A stretch of 59,171 nt of DNA from JACVRX01 sp035697245 (GTDB lineage Bacteria; Actinomycetota; Actinomycetes; Jiangellales; Jiangellaceae), in the NCBI GenBank assembly GCA_035697245.1, contig DASSDH010000193.1, positions 1 to 59,171 of the forward strand, read 5' to 3'. The stretch's first letter is position 1, and the number at the start of each line of letters is the position of its first letter. This document shows, in pieces, positions 33,904 through 43,037 of the stretch. Position numbers and translations under genes: made by a program. The notes below the pieces were generated by a model. It was not told where the DNA came from. It did not search any database and saw only the letters and a list, made by a program, of their open reading frames with translations.

Positions 33904-36483
33904 ATGCCAGGTATCAACCTGACCCGCGACGAGGCCCGTGACCGCAGCATCATGGTCGACGTCGACTCATACGAGATCGAACTCGACCTGACCACGGGCG
34001 AGCAGACGTTCGGCTCCGTCACGACCGTTCGGTTCCGCTGCCCTGAGGACGCCGAGCGGACATGGCTGGACTTCATCGCCCCCGCGGTGACCGAGGTCGT
34101 CCTGAACGGCACGTCACTCGACCCGGTAACGGTGTACGACGGCTCCCGAATCACGCTCGAGGGACTGCAGGCGGAAAACGAGGTCCGGGTTGTCGCCGAG
34201 GCCGCTTACATGCACACCGGCGAGGGCTTGCACCGCTTCGTCGACCCCGTCGACGGCGAGGTCTACCTGTACACCCAGTTCGAAGTCCCCGATGCGCGGC
34301 GGGTCTTCGCCTGCTTCGAGCAACCCGACCTGAAGGCAACGTTCACTTTTACGGTAACCGCGCCCAGGCACTGGCAGGTGGTCTCCAACTCACCCACACC
34401 AGAGCCGTCTCCGGTCGAAGGCGACGAGTCTGCCGCCCGTTGGGCTTTCGAACCGACGCCGCGGTTGTCCACCTACGTCACCGCCATCGTCGCGGGTCCC
34501 TACCACGTTGTCCGCAGCGAGTACGAGGGCAAGGAGGGCACCATCCCGCTGGGTTTGTTCTGCCGGGTCTCCCTCGCCGAGCACCTCGATGCCGACGAGC
34601 TGTTCGACGTCACTCGCCGTGGATTCGGCTTCTTCGAAGATGTCTTCGGCCTCGCCTACCCGTTCGCCAAGTACGACCAACTTTTCGTGCCTGACTTCAA
34701 CGCCGGTGCGATGGAGAACGCGGCCTGCGTCACCCACCACGAGGACTACGTGTTCCGCAGCCGGGTCACGGATGCTGCGTACGAGCGTCGGGCCGAGACC
34801 ATCCTGCACGAGATGGCGCACATGTGGTTCGGCGACCTGGTGACCATGCGGTGGTGGGACGACCTTTGGCTCAACGAGTCGTTCGCGACGTGGGCCAGCG
34901 TTCTGGCCGAGGCAGAGGCGACCCGGTGGATCGAGGCATGGACCACCTTCGCCGTCTCCGAGAAGCTGTGGGCGCTGCGACAGGACCAACTGCCTTCGAC
35001 GCACCCGATCTCCGCCGACATCCGCGACCTCGACGACGTCCAGGTCAACTTCGACGGCATCACGTATGCCAAGGGTGCCAGTGTGCTCAAACAGCTGGTG
35101 GCCTGGGTCGGGCGCGAGGAGTTCCTCGCCGGCGTTCGCGCATATTTCGCCGAGCACGCATGGGGCAACACCACGCTGCAGGACCTGTTCGCGCAGCTGG
35201 AGAAGACCAGCGGCCGGGACCTGTCCGCCTGGCAAGGCCAGTGGCTGGAGACGGCAGGTGTCAACACCCTCCGCCCCGAGGTCGAGACCATTGACGACGC
35301 ATACACCTCGGTGACGGTGCTGCAGGAGGCCGGCGAGGAGCACCCGACCCTGCGCGACCATCGGATAGCGATGGGGCTCTACGACGACTCCCCGGATGGC
35401 CTCGTCCGGCGGCGTCGCGTCGAGCTCGACGTCACCGGTGAGCGCACCGAGGTACCCGACCTGGTGGGCGAGGCGGTCCCGGATCTGTTGCTGGTCAACG
35501 ACGACGATCTCACCTTCGCCAAGATCAGACTCGACGACCGGTCCAGCGAGACGGTGGTGCGGGGCATCGGCCGGCTTTCGTCGTCCCTGGCCCGAGCCCT
35601 GTGCTGGACCGCTACCACCGACATGCTTCGGGACGCCGAGCTGCCGGCCCGCGACTACGTGGAGCTGGTGCTCGGCGGAATTCAGCGAGAGACCGACATC
35701 TCGGTCGTACAGACGGTGCTCGCCGCGGGACGAACCGCCGTCGACCTGTTCGCCGACCCGCTCGACCGGATGATGCTCTCGGCGCGATGGGCCAGCGGGC
35801 TGCGCCGTCTCGCGGGCGTCATGGAGGCAGGCAGCGACTCCCAGCTGGCAATTTCCCGGGCCTGGGCGGCGGTTGCCGCGAGCCCCGAACACGTCGAACA
35901 ACTGTGGTTCCTGCTCGACACCACTGACGGCGGGGACATTCTGCCCGGCCTGCAGGTCGACACGGACCTGCGGTGGAGTTTGTTGCACCGACTGGTCATC
36001 ATCGGTGCCGCGGGCGACGCCCACATCGCCGCCGAGCTTGACCGTGACGACACAGCCACCGGGCGGCGTCACGCCGCCTACGCTTTGGCCGCGCGCCCCA
36101 CCGAGCAGGCCAAGGCCGACGCTTGGGCGCAGACGGTGGAATCAGACGAGCTGCCCAACGCCCTCCTGCGGGCGACCGTCGACGGTTTCCACCAGCCGGA
36201 GCACCGCGAGCTGGTCCGGCCCTATGTCGGCCGGTACCTGGAGGCGATCCCACGCCTGTGGGCGGAACGCACGACGGACACGGCGAAGACCATCATCGTG
36301 CGGTTGTTCCCCCGCCTGCTCGCCGATGACGAGGTCGCCGAGACGATCCGCAGCTGGTTGAACGACGCTGAGCTACCTCCGGCACCCCACCGGCTCATCG
36401 TCGAGGGCCTGTCCGACATGGAGCGGGCGCTGCGGGCCCAGGCCCGCGACCGGACGGCCGGGCAGGCGGCCCGGCGGCACTGA
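33904..36483 (+). CDS. pepN: Aminopeptidase N (M1 family)
   Basis: 859-aa zinc metallopeptidase removing N-terminal residues from peptides in the cytoplasm. The exopeptidase motif GAMEN lies near residue 267. The zinc site is HEMAH (His302, Glu303, His306) followed after 18 residues by Glu325 in NESFATWA. A C-terminal ERAP1-like helical domain fills the last ~350 residues. ATG 33904 has AGGA about 8 nt upstream. Its stop is 7 bp from the convergent oxidoreductase gene. Confidence 0.97.
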   Translation: MPGINLTRDEARDRSIMVDVDSYEIELDLTTGEQTFGSVTTVRFRCPEDAERTWLDFIAPAVTEVVLNGTSLDPVTVYDGSRITLEGLQAENEVRVVAEAAYMHTGEGLHRFVDPVDGEVYLYTQFEVPDARRVFACFEQPDLKATFTFTVTAPRHWQVVSNSPTPEPSPVEGDESAARWAFEPTPRLSTYVTAIVAGPYHVVRSEYEGKEGTIPLGLFCRVSLAEHLDADELFDVTRRGFGFFEDVFGLAYPFAKYDQLFVPDFNAGAMENAACVTHHEDYVFRSRVTDAAYERRAETILHEMAHMWFGDLVTMRWWDDLWLNESFATWASVLAEAEATRWIEAWTTFAVSEKLWALRQDQLPSTHPISADIRDLDDVQVNFDGITYAKGASVLKQLVAWVGREEFLAGVRAYFAEHAWGNTTLQDLFAQLEKTSGRDLSAWQGQWLETAGVNTLRPEVETIDDAYTSVTVLQEAGEEHPTLRDHRIAMGLYDDSPDGLVRRRRVELDVTGERTEVPDLVGEAVPDLLLVNDDDLTFAKIRLDDRSSETVVRGIGRLSSSLARALCWTATTDMLRDAELPARDYVELVLGGIQRETDISVVQTVLAAGRTAVDLFADPLDRMMLSARWASGLRRLAGVMEAGSDSQLAISRAWAAVAASPEHVEQLWFLLDTTDGGDILPGLQVDTDLRWSLLHRLVIIGAAGDAHIAAELDRDDTATGRRHAAYALAARPTEQAKADAWAQTVESDELPNALLRATVDGFHQPEHRELVRPYVGRYLEAIPRLWAERTTDTAKTIIVRLFPRLLADDEVAETIRSWLNDAELPPAPHRLIVEGLSDMERALRAQARDRTAGQAARRH

Positions 36484-36490
36484 GGACGCC

Positions 36491-37363
36491 TCAACCCGAC
36501 ACTCGTTCCCGGGTCGCCGGAACGACCGCCTCGGCGAAGCGTCGCAGCTGCTCGCGTTCGTCGCCTTCGCCGGCCCAGAAGACGAGGGTGTCGGCGCGGT
36601 GGTTGACGACGAGACTCGCCAGTTCGTCCGCCCACTGGTCGGCCGGCCCGCGCAGGAACCCCTCGGACGCGCCGCCGGTGATGACGCCATTCACGTTGAA
36701 GATGCGACGAACGGCCGACGGCTCACGGCCTGCCTCGGCGGCGCCCTCGTCGACGCGGGCGTTCATCTCCGGAAGCTTCGCCAACGCGTCGGCTCGGACC
36801 GACGGCACCCAACCGTCGGCCAGCCGGCCGGTCTGTCGCAATGATCGGGGGCCGATCGCGCCGATCCAGACTTCGATGTCGTGTGCAGGAACCGGGCCGG
36901 AGTGGACACCGCGTAAGTGGTAGTAGTCGCCCTCGTACCGGAGATTGCGTTCGCCGCTCCAGATCCGCCTGATCACTTCGATGCCCTCGGCGAGCTGGTC
37001 CAGCGCTTCTCCGGGAGTTCGACGGGCGCCGCCGTAACCGTCGATTGCGTCCCAGAAGCCTCCCGCTCCGAGCCCGAGATCGAACCGACCACCGGACAGC
37101 ACGTCCAGCGTCGCGGCAGTCTTGGCCAGCACTGCAGGAGGCCGCAGTGGCAGGTTCGTCACGTCAGGAAATACCCGCACCGACGTGGTGGTGGCAAGAA
37201 TCGCCGACATCAGCGCGAAGGTGTCAACGAAGCGCCGCTGGTACGGGTGGTCCTGGACGGCGACATAGTCCAGCCCGAGCCGCTCGACCAGGTGGGCCGT
37301 CTCCAGCAACGGATCGGCCGCATTCGGCACGAGGAAGTACCCGAACCGTGGCTTCGGCGACAT
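36491..37363 (-). CDS. LLM-class (luciferase-like, probably F420-dependent) oxidoreductase
   Basis: 290-aa TIM-barrel flavin/F420 oxidoreductase. FGYFLVPNAADP, LDYVAVQDHPYQRRFVDTF, GRFDLGLGAGGFWDAI and IEVWIGAIGPRSLRQTGRLADGW are characteristic of actinobacterial LLM proteins. ATG 37363 has GGAGG 5 nt upstream and lies 2 bp after the amidase stop, so the two are translationally coupled. Cofactor F420 is inferred from the family; the substrate is unknown. Confidence 0.88.
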   Translation of the reverse strand: MSPKPRFGYFLVPNAADPLLETAHLVERLGLDYVAVQDHPYQRRFVDTFALMSAILATTTSVRVFPDVTNLPLRPPAVLAKTAATLDVLSGGRFDLGLGAGGFWDAIDGYGGARRTPGEALDQLAEGIEVIRRIWSGERNLRYEGDYYHLRGVHSGPVPAHDIEVWIGAIGPRSLRQTGRLADGWVPSVRADALAKLPEMNARVDEGAAEAGREPSAVRRIFNVNGVITGGASEGFLRGPADQWADELASLVVNHRADTLVFWAGEGDEREQLRRFAEAVVPATRERVSG

Positions 37364-37365
37364 CT

Positions 37366-38793
37366 TCACCTCCTGACCGTCGGCAGGGCTTCGTGCCACG
37401 GTCGGGCATGTTCGAGTTGGGCGGACAGCGCGAGCAGGGTGGCCTCCGACCCGTGCCGCCCGCCAAGCATGACGCCGACCGGAAGCGTCGTGCCGTCGAC
37501 CCCGACCCGATGCAGGGGCAGGCTTATCGCCGGCCAGCCGGTGAGGTTCCAGACACTGGTCCACGGCGTGTACTCCACCTGCGCTGCGAAGTCGGCGGCC
37601 GGGTCCTCGTCGTCGCGCAGCTCGCCGACAAGCGCGGGCAGCCGGGCGAGTGTCGGTGAGAGGATGACGTCGAACGGAGCCCACACTCGCGCCGCCTCGC
37701 GGGTCGTCCGTTGTACGCCGGCGAAGGCCTCGGCGAATTGGACGCCGGTGAAGCCACGACCTTTCGCCCGCAGCCAGCGCGTGTACGGCCTCAACAGGCG
37801 CTCCTTCTCGGTCGGAACCGGCGCCGTCGCCGCCAGGACCGACCAGAGAGCCTCGAACGACGCCCACCGCACTGCGGGGAACGGCACGGGAGCGTCCTCC
37901 ACCGCATGTCCCAGGTCCGCCAGCAGCGAGGCCGTTTCGTTCACTGAGTCGCGGCACGGCTGGTCGACTCGCGCCTGCTCGGCGATCACTGGAGTTGTCA
38001 GCACACCGATCCGGAGCGGTTTCGGATCTCGTTCGCACGCTGCCAGGAATGGCGTGGCTGGTGCGGGAAGCACATAAACGTCGCCTGCTCGGTTGTAGGC
38101 GAGGACGTCGAGCAGCGCGGCGGTGTCGCGCACGTCCCGGGTGAGCACTCCGGAGACACCCAGCCCCGCGCCATCGACGCCATAGGGTCCCGCACTCACC
38201 CGCCCGCGGGTCGGCTTCAGGCCGACCAGGCCGCACATGCTGGCCGGAATCCGGATCGAGCCGCCTCCGTCGGATCCGTGGGCGACCGGGACGATTTGTG
38301 CGGCAACGGCAGCGGCGGCTCCCCCGCTGGAACCCCCGGCCGAGCGGGAAAGATCCCATGGTGAACGAGCCGCCGGTGCGATATCGGGCTCGGTGTAGCA
38401 GGGCAGGCCGAACTCCGGGGTGTTTGTCTTGCCGATCATCAGGGTCCCGGCCTCGCGCAACAAGGACACGACGCCGTCGTCGACCGACGCGATCGTACCC
38501 GCGAGGGCGGCGCTCCCCGCGGTGAACGGTAGACCGGCGACCATGGTGAGGTCCTTGACCGGACAGGGCACCCCGGCGAACGGCGGGAGCTCACCTCCGC
38601 CGAGAATTGCCTTCTCCACGGCGCGCGCCTGCTCTCGGGCGAGGTCTGGTGTCACGGTTACGAACGCGCCGACCTGCGGGCCCAACCGGTCCGCGCGCTC
38701 GAGGGTGTGGTCGAGCACGTCCGTGGGAGAGACCTCACGCTCGCGGATCGCCGTCGCGAGTTCCAGCGCGGTCAACTCATGGATCGCGGTCAC
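37366..38793 (-). CDS. Amidase signature family hydrolase
   Basis: 475 aa. The Ser-cisSer-Lys triad is visible: Lys80 (PCPVKDL), cis-Ser155 (SAGGSSGGAAAAV) and nucleophile Ser179 (GGGSIRIPA). GTG 38793 (VTAIHELTALELA) is the family-like N-terminus. Without gatB/gatC neighbours it is unlikely to be the GatA transamidosome subunit; a stand-alone amidase acting on small amides, possibly together with the coupled LLM oxidoreductase, is the better guess. Confidence 0.92.
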   Translation of the reverse strand: MTAIHELTALELATAIREREVSPTDVLDHTLERADRLGPQVGAFVTVTPDLAREQARAVEKAILGGGELPPFAGVPCPVKDLTMVAGLPFTAGSAALAGTIASVDDGVVSLLREAGTLMIGKTNTPEFGLPCYTEPDIAPAARSPWDLSRSAGGSSGGAAAAVAAQIVPVAHGSDGGGSIRIPASMCGLVGLKPTRGRVSAGPYGVDGAGLGVSGVLTRDVRDTAALLDVLAYNRAGDVYVLPAPATPFLAACERDPKPLRIGVLTTPVIAEQARVDQPCRDSVNETASLLADLGHAVEDAPVPFPAVRWASFEALWSVLAATAPVPTEKERLLRPYTRWLRAKGRGFTGVQFAEAFAGVQRTTREAARVWAPFDVILSPTLARLPALVGELRDDEDPAADFAAQVEYTPWTSVWNLTGWPAISLPLHRVGVDGTTLPVGVMLGGRHGSEATLLALSAQLEHARPWHEALPTVRR

Positions 38794-38835
38794 GACTCGA
38801 CCGTAGGCCAGCCGACCCACCAGGATGGAGCTGCC

Positions 38836-39339
38836 ATGACCACACCAGTGGAGCCGCCCGCGTCGGCTGAGCCCCCGAGCGGGCAACGGGCTACCCCTGC
38901 GACATCGTTGTTGGCGGCCGTGAAACTGATGTATGTCGGCGCCGGGCTGTCCCTGCTCGGGATGTTCTTCGCGCTGGCTACGCGCGGCCAGCTGCGAGAT
39001 CAGTTGATCGAGGAAGATCCAGACCAGACCGCCGCGGAGGTCGACCGGGCGGTGAACATGGCCAGTGGCGTCAGTGTGGTCATCGGCTTGATCTCCGTCG
39101 GCCTCTGGTTGTGGATGGCCCGGGCAAATGGCCGAGGCGAAGCATGGGCGCGCATCGTCGCGACCGTGCTCTTCGGCCTGAACATTGTGCTGACCGCCTA
39201 CAACCTGGCCCAGACCACCGGGTTCGGAGTCGTGATCAACATCACGGCGATCGCCCTCTCCGCCGCCATCCTGTGGCTGCTCTACCGCAAGGACTCCACC
39301 GCGTACTATGCATCGGCGTCACCCGTCACCGGCGCGTGA
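38836..39339 (+). CDS. Four-span membrane protein, tandem paralogue A
   Basis: 167 aa with a short Pro/Ala-rich cytoplasmic N-terminus, then four hydrophobic segments. The signature blocks AAVKLMYVGAGLSLLG and WMARANGRGEAWARIVATVL recur in the next gene. The loop between spans 1 and 2 is acidic (QLIEEDPDQTAAEVDRA). ATG 38836 has GGAG 6 nt upstream. The family is common in actinobacteria and of unknown function. Confidence 0.85.
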   Translation: MTTPVEPPASAEPPSGQRATPATSLLAAVKLMYVGAGLSLLGMFFALATRGQLRDQLIEEDPDQTAAEVDRAVNMASGVSVVIGLISVGLWLWMARANGRGEAWARIVATVLFGLNIVLTAYNLAQTTGFGVVINITAIALSAAILWLLYRKDSTAYYASASPVTGA

Positions 39340-39419
39340 CGTCCATCGTTGGTGGTCGTCCTCTAAGGTGACGGCGGTGTCAGGATGCACGCCTCCGACA
39401 TGGAAGGAACCGTCATCCC

Positions 39420-40052
39420 ATGAGCACTACCCCTCCGTCGGATCCGTGGGAAACGCCACCGGACCGGCCGGACCAAGCCGAACCCGACCAGCCCAGGCCG
39501 GCGTTCGAAAGCCCGGGCGGGGATTCCTCGCAGCAGCCACCTGCGTACCCTCCGGCACCGACACCACCGCAGGTGCCCTACGGCGCAGCACGACCGGCGC
39601 CTACCCCACCGCCGTCGATCCTCACTGCCGTCAAGCTGATGTACGCCGGGGCGGCGTTGTCGGCGATCAGCTTCCTGACCAGCTTGCTGACCCAGGAGTC
39701 GGTCCGTGACCAGATCGCCGAGGCCAATCCCGATTACACCGAGGAACAGCTCGACACCACAGTCGCATTCGGAGTTGCCTTCGCCGTGGTCATCGGCCTC
39801 ATTGCGATCCTGTTGTGGGTATGGATGGCCGAGACCAACCGACGGGGCAAGAGTTGGGCGCGGGTCGTTGCCACCGTGCTCGGCGCACTCAACATCGTGT
39901 TCACCGTGATTGGTCTGTTGCTCGGCCAGAGCAGCGGCCTGGTGGTTGTTTTCAGCCTGGTCTCCGCGGCATTGGCCGCGGTGATTCTCTACCTGCTCTA
40001 CCGGCCGGAGTCGAACGCCTACTACGAGGAGGTCGCCGACATCAGGCGGTAG
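39420..40052 (+). CDS. Four-span membrane protein, tandem paralogue B
   Basis: 210 aa, clearly homologous to the preceding gene: TAVKLMYAGAALSAI and WMAETNRRGKSWARVVATVL correspond to its blocks. It differs in a ~65-residue Pro/Gln/Ser-rich N-terminal extension predicted to be disordered. Four membrane spans follow and a short tail ends EEVADIRR. The 80-bp gap has no obvious terminator, so the pair may be cotranscribed. Its 3' end overlaps the convergent 57-aa gene by 11 bp. Confidence 0.85.
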   Translation: MSTTPPSDPWETPPDRPDQAEPDQPRPAFESPGGDSSQQPPAYPPAPTPPQVPYGAARPAPTPPPSILTAVKLMYAGAALSAISFLTSLLTQESVRDQIAEANPDYTEEQLDTTVAFGVAFAVVIGLIAILLWVWMAETNRRGKSWARVVATVLGALNIVFTVIGLLLGQSSGLVVVFSLVSAALAAVILYLLYRPESNAYYEEVADIRR

Positions 40053-40215
40053 AGCCCGCGGAACGCAGACCGTGCCACCAGGGCTGACGGCCGGTTCGGC
40101 TTCGCGGTCGGCGGACGACGGGTTTGACCAGTCGGGCGGCCAGAACGTCGCGCTCGTACCTGCCGGCCCGCTCGTGGTGCAGTTCCTGGGCGATGTAGTC
40201 GTGGGTGATGCTCAT
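40042..40215 (-). CDS. Small basic protein (57 aa), unknown function
   Basis: Starts MSITHDYIAQELHHERAG at ATG 40215, with a strong AAGGAG site 8 nt upstream, and ends in a basic region rich in Arg (VVRRPRSRTGRQ). No signal peptide or membrane span is seen. The strong ribosome site and charged amphipathic N-terminus support a real gene. It is convergent with, and overlaps by 11 bp, the membrane-protein gene before it. I do not recognise a named family. Confidence 0.6.
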   Translation of the reverse strand: MSITHDYIAQELHHERAGRYERDVLAARLVKPVVRRPRSRTGRQPWWHGLRSAGSTA

Positions 40216-40386
40216 GGCGTGGGCTCCTTGGCTGCTCGTCGTGATAACTCCGAGACTCGCTCTGAGCCGCAATCGCCGGCATCGGGTGATCGCCGTATTT
40301 GTCGGTGAATCCTCGACTTAGTACGGCCGGTCGCACTTAGCCGCTCGATGCTGTCGATCTGCTCACCGGTCAGCCAGGCTAAGGGC

Positions 40387-41262
40387 ATGGCGACGGACAG
40401 TGCAGCGATCACGGTGGAGGACCTCCGCAAGACCTACGGCGAAACTCACGCCGTCGATGGTGTCGACCTCGAGGTCGCGCCTGGTGAAATCTTTGCGTTG
40501 CTCGGACCGAACGGTGCCGGCAAGACGACGACAGTCGAGATCCTGGAAGGGTTCCGACACCGTGATGCCGGCACGGTGGACGTGCTCGGCACGGATCCGG
40601 GCCGGCCGACGGCAGCGTGGCGGTCCAGGATCGGCATCGTTTTGCAGACGACCGGCGGCCATGACGAGCTGACGGTCGAGGAACTGGTCCGGCACTTCGC
40701 TCGCTACTACCCCAACGCCCGGGACCCGGGCGAGGTGATCGACGCCGTGGGGCTCGACGATAAGCGCCGCACCCGCGCGCGGCATCTGTCCGGCGGGCAG
40801 CGGCGCAGGCTCGACGTCGCGCTCGGCATCCTCGGTCGACCCGAGCTGTTATTCCTGGACGAGCCGACGACCGGCTTCGACCCTGAGGCGCGGCGGGAGT
40901 TCTGGGATCTCATCGAGTCCTTGGCCGGCGGTGGTACGACGATCATCCTGACCACCCACTATCTCGACGAAGCCGAGCACCTGGCCGACCGCGTCGGGGT
41001 CATCGCCGCCGGCCAGATCGTCGCGATCGACGCTCCGCAGCTGCTCGGCGGGCGCGCCGACAGCGACGCCACGGTCGGCTGGAGCGAAGACGGCGAACGT
41101 CGAACCATCGTCACGGCTGAGCCCACCCGGATCGTCAAGGAACTCGCCGCCCGTTTCGACGCCGAGATACCCGGGCTCGAGATCAGTCGTCCCACTCTCG
41201 AAGACGTCTACCTCCGGCTCATCGGTGCGGCTGGTCCGACGAACGGCGCAGCACAGACATGA
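40387..41262 (+). CDS. ABC-2 type transporter ATP-binding protein
   Basis: 291 aa. Walker A GPNGAGKTTT, Q-loop VLQTTGGHDELT, signature LSGGQRRRLDVALG, Walker B ELLFLDEPTTGFD and H-loop TTHYLDEAEHLADR are all present. The C-terminal ~70 residues resemble the extension of drug-export ATPases (DrrA-like). Its stop overlaps the permease start as ATGA. ATG 40387 lacks a strong ribosome site. Substrates are unknown; daunorubicin-type and lantibiotic exporters share this form. Confidence 0.94.
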   Translation: MATDSAAITVEDLRKTYGETHAVDGVDLEVAPGEIFALLGPNGAGKTTTVEILEGFRHRDAGTVDVLGTDPGRPTAAWRSRIGIVLQTTGGHDELTVEELVRHFARYYPNARDPGEVIDAVGLDDKRRTRARHLSGGQRRRLDVALGILGRPELLFLDEPTTGFDPEARREFWDLIESLAGGGTTIILTTHYLDEAEHLADRVGVIAAGQIVAIDAPQLLGGRADSDATVGWSEDGERRTIVTAEPTRIVKELAARFDAEIPGLEISRPTLEDVYLRLIGAAGPTNGAAQT

Positions 41263-42122
41263 CCACTCGAACCAGCCAGCCTGTCGTCACCGGTGGGAGC
41301 GCGAAGTCGGCTCCGTCGGCGCTGGCCCTCGGCGGCTATCGCACTGCTCTCGAGGTCAAGACCTTCTTCCGGGAGAAGGACGCGCTGATATTCAGCTTCC
41401 TCTTCCCGATCATCATGCTTGGCATCTTCTCCGTGGTCTTCGGCGGCGAGGAGTCCGCGATGGGCGGCGGTGGCCCGGAGATCGATTTCACCCAGTACTT
41501 CCTGCCGGGCATGATCGCCGCCGGCATCTTCCTGGTCAGCTTCCAGACGTTGGCGATCACCATCGCGCTCGAGCGGGACGACGGCACGCTCAAGCGGCTG
41601 CGGGGTACGCCAATGCCGCCGGTCTCCTACTTCTTGGGCAAGATCGGCATGGTCCTCGTCACGGCGGTGGCGCAGACGTTTCTGCTGCTCGCCTACGCCG
41701 CGCTGATCTACCGGGTGGAGCTGCCCACCGAACCGTCGCGCTGGTTCACGTTCGCGTGGGTCTTCGTGCTCGGGACGGCGGCGGGGACGGTTCTCGGGAT
41801 CGCGTACTCGTCCGTTCCGAAGTCGGGACGAAGCGCGCCGGCAGTGGTCACGACGCCTGTGCTGATACTGCAGTTCATCTCCGGGGTCTTCTTCGTTTAC
41901 AGCGACCTCCCGACCTGGCTGCAGCACATTGCGGCGATCTTCCCACTCAAGTGGATGGCGCAAGGGATGCGCTCGGTGTTCCTGCCGCCCGAGTTCGAGG
42001 CAGCCGAGGTGTCCGGCTCCTGGCAGCACGGCCTGACGGCCATCGTGCTGATCGTGTGGCTGATCGTCGGGCTGGTTCTCTGTGTGCGGACATTCCGCTG
42101 GCAGCGCCGGGACGCCGGGTGA
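41259..42122 (+). CDS. ABC-2 type transporter permease
   Basis: 287 aa with six predicted membrane spans and the ABC-2 layout: cytoplasmic N-terminus, EVKTFFREKDALIFSFLFP before span 1, the coupling-helix motif ERDDGTLKRLRGTPMPP between spans 2 and 3, and SGVFFVYSDLPTWLQ in the re-entrant loop before the last spans. It is translationally coupled to the ATPase, and two copies of each would make the exporter. Confidence 0.93.
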   Translation: MTTRTSQPVVTGGSAKSAPSALALGGYRTALEVKTFFREKDALIFSFLFPIIMLGIFSVVFGGEESAMGGGGPEIDFTQYFLPGMIAAGIFLVSFQTLAITIALERDDGTLKRLRGTPMPPVSYFLGKIGMVLVTAVAQTFLLLAYAALIYRVELPTEPSRWFTFAWVFVLGTAAGTVLGIAYSSVPKSGRSAPAVVTTPVLILQFISGVFFVYSDLPTWLQHIAAIFPLKWMAQGMRSVFLPPEFEAAEVSGSWQHGLTAIVLIVWLIVGLVLCVRTFRWQRRDAG

Positions 42123-42128
42123 CCGCCG

Positions 42129-42980
42129 TCACGGGTATGTGTAGAAGCCGCGGCCGGACTTCCGGCCGAGGTCGCCTGCGGCCACCATCCGGGTGAGTGT
42201 CTCGGGCGGGAAGAACTTCGGGTCACCGGTGTCTGCATATATGTTCGCCGTGGCGTGCCGGAGGACATCGATGCCGGTCAGGTCGATCGTGGCGAGCGGG
42301 CCCATCGGGTGTCCGAAACCGAGACGACACGCGGTGTCGATGTCTTCGGCAGATGCCACACCCGCCTCGTACAACCGAACGGCCTCGACGACGAGTGCGC
42401 TGATCAGCCGGGTCGTGACGAACCCTGCGACGTCGCGGTTGACGACGATGCACGTCTTGCCGACGGACTCGGCGAACGAGCGTGCCGCCGCCAGGGTCGC
42501 GTCCGACGTGCGAATGCCGCGGATCAGTTCGCACAGCTTCATGACAGGAACCGGTGAGAAGAAGTGCATGCCGACGACCGATTCGGGGCGGGTCGTCACC
42601 GAGGCGATGGTCGTGATCGGGATGGCACTGGTGTTCGTCCCGAGCACAGCGTCGGCTCGGCAGATACGGTCCAACTCGCGGAAGAGCTTGTGTTTGACCT
42701 CGAGCTGCTCGAAGACCGCCTCGACGACGATGTCGGCCTCGGCCGCCGCATCGAGTTCACGGGTGATGGTGATTCGGGCCAGCGCCGCATCGCGGTCATC
42801 GGGCGAAAGGCGGTCCTTCTCGACCAGCCGACCGGAGCTCTTCTCGATACCGGCCATCCCTCGCTGGAGCGCGTCGTCGGTAACGTCATGCAGCACCACG
42901 TGCCATCCGCCTTGTGCGGCGACCTGCGCGATACCGGACCCCATCAGACCCGCGCCGACCACGGCGACTCGTTGCGCCAT
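42129..42980 (-). CDS. 3-hydroxybutyryl/3-hydroxyacyl-CoA dehydrogenase
   Basis: 283-aa NAD(P)-dependent enzyme that reversibly oxidises 3-hydroxyacyl-CoA to 3-oxoacyl-CoA. The Rossmann motif VVGAGLMGSGIAQ is at 7-19. His139 in GMHFFSPVPVMKL is the catalytic base, with VNRDVAGFVTTRL and GFGHPMGPLATIDLTGID as the substrate and dimer regions. ATG 42980 has AAGGAG 6 nt upstream. In M. tuberculosis the homologue is fadB2. Acetoacetyl-CoA chemistry is likely. Confidence 0.95.
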   Translation of the reverse strand: MAQRVAVVGAGLMGSGIAQVAAQGGWHVVLHDVTDDALQRGMAGIEKSSGRLVEKDRLSPDDRDAALARITITRELDAAAEADIVVEAVFEQLEVKHKLFRELDRICRADAVLGTNTSAIPITTIASVTTRPESVVGMHFFSPVPVMKLCELIRGIRTSDATLAAARSFAESVGKTCIVVNRDVAGFVTTRLISALVVEAVRLYEAGVASAEDIDTACRLGFGHPMGPLATIDLTGIDVLRHATANIYADTGDPKFFPPETLTRMVAAGDLGRKSGRGFYTYP

Positions 42981-43037
42981 GTGCAACTCCTTCATTCTCT
43001 GCGGTGCTGAGCGTCCCGCGGCGGGCACACTGTAAGT

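Noticed and set aside
37364..38359. Long in-frame upstream extension of the LLM oxidoreductase (would give 622 aa)
   Set aside because: It runs through the amidase gene in another frame; the LLM protein has a proper ATG with GGAGG just after the amidase stop.
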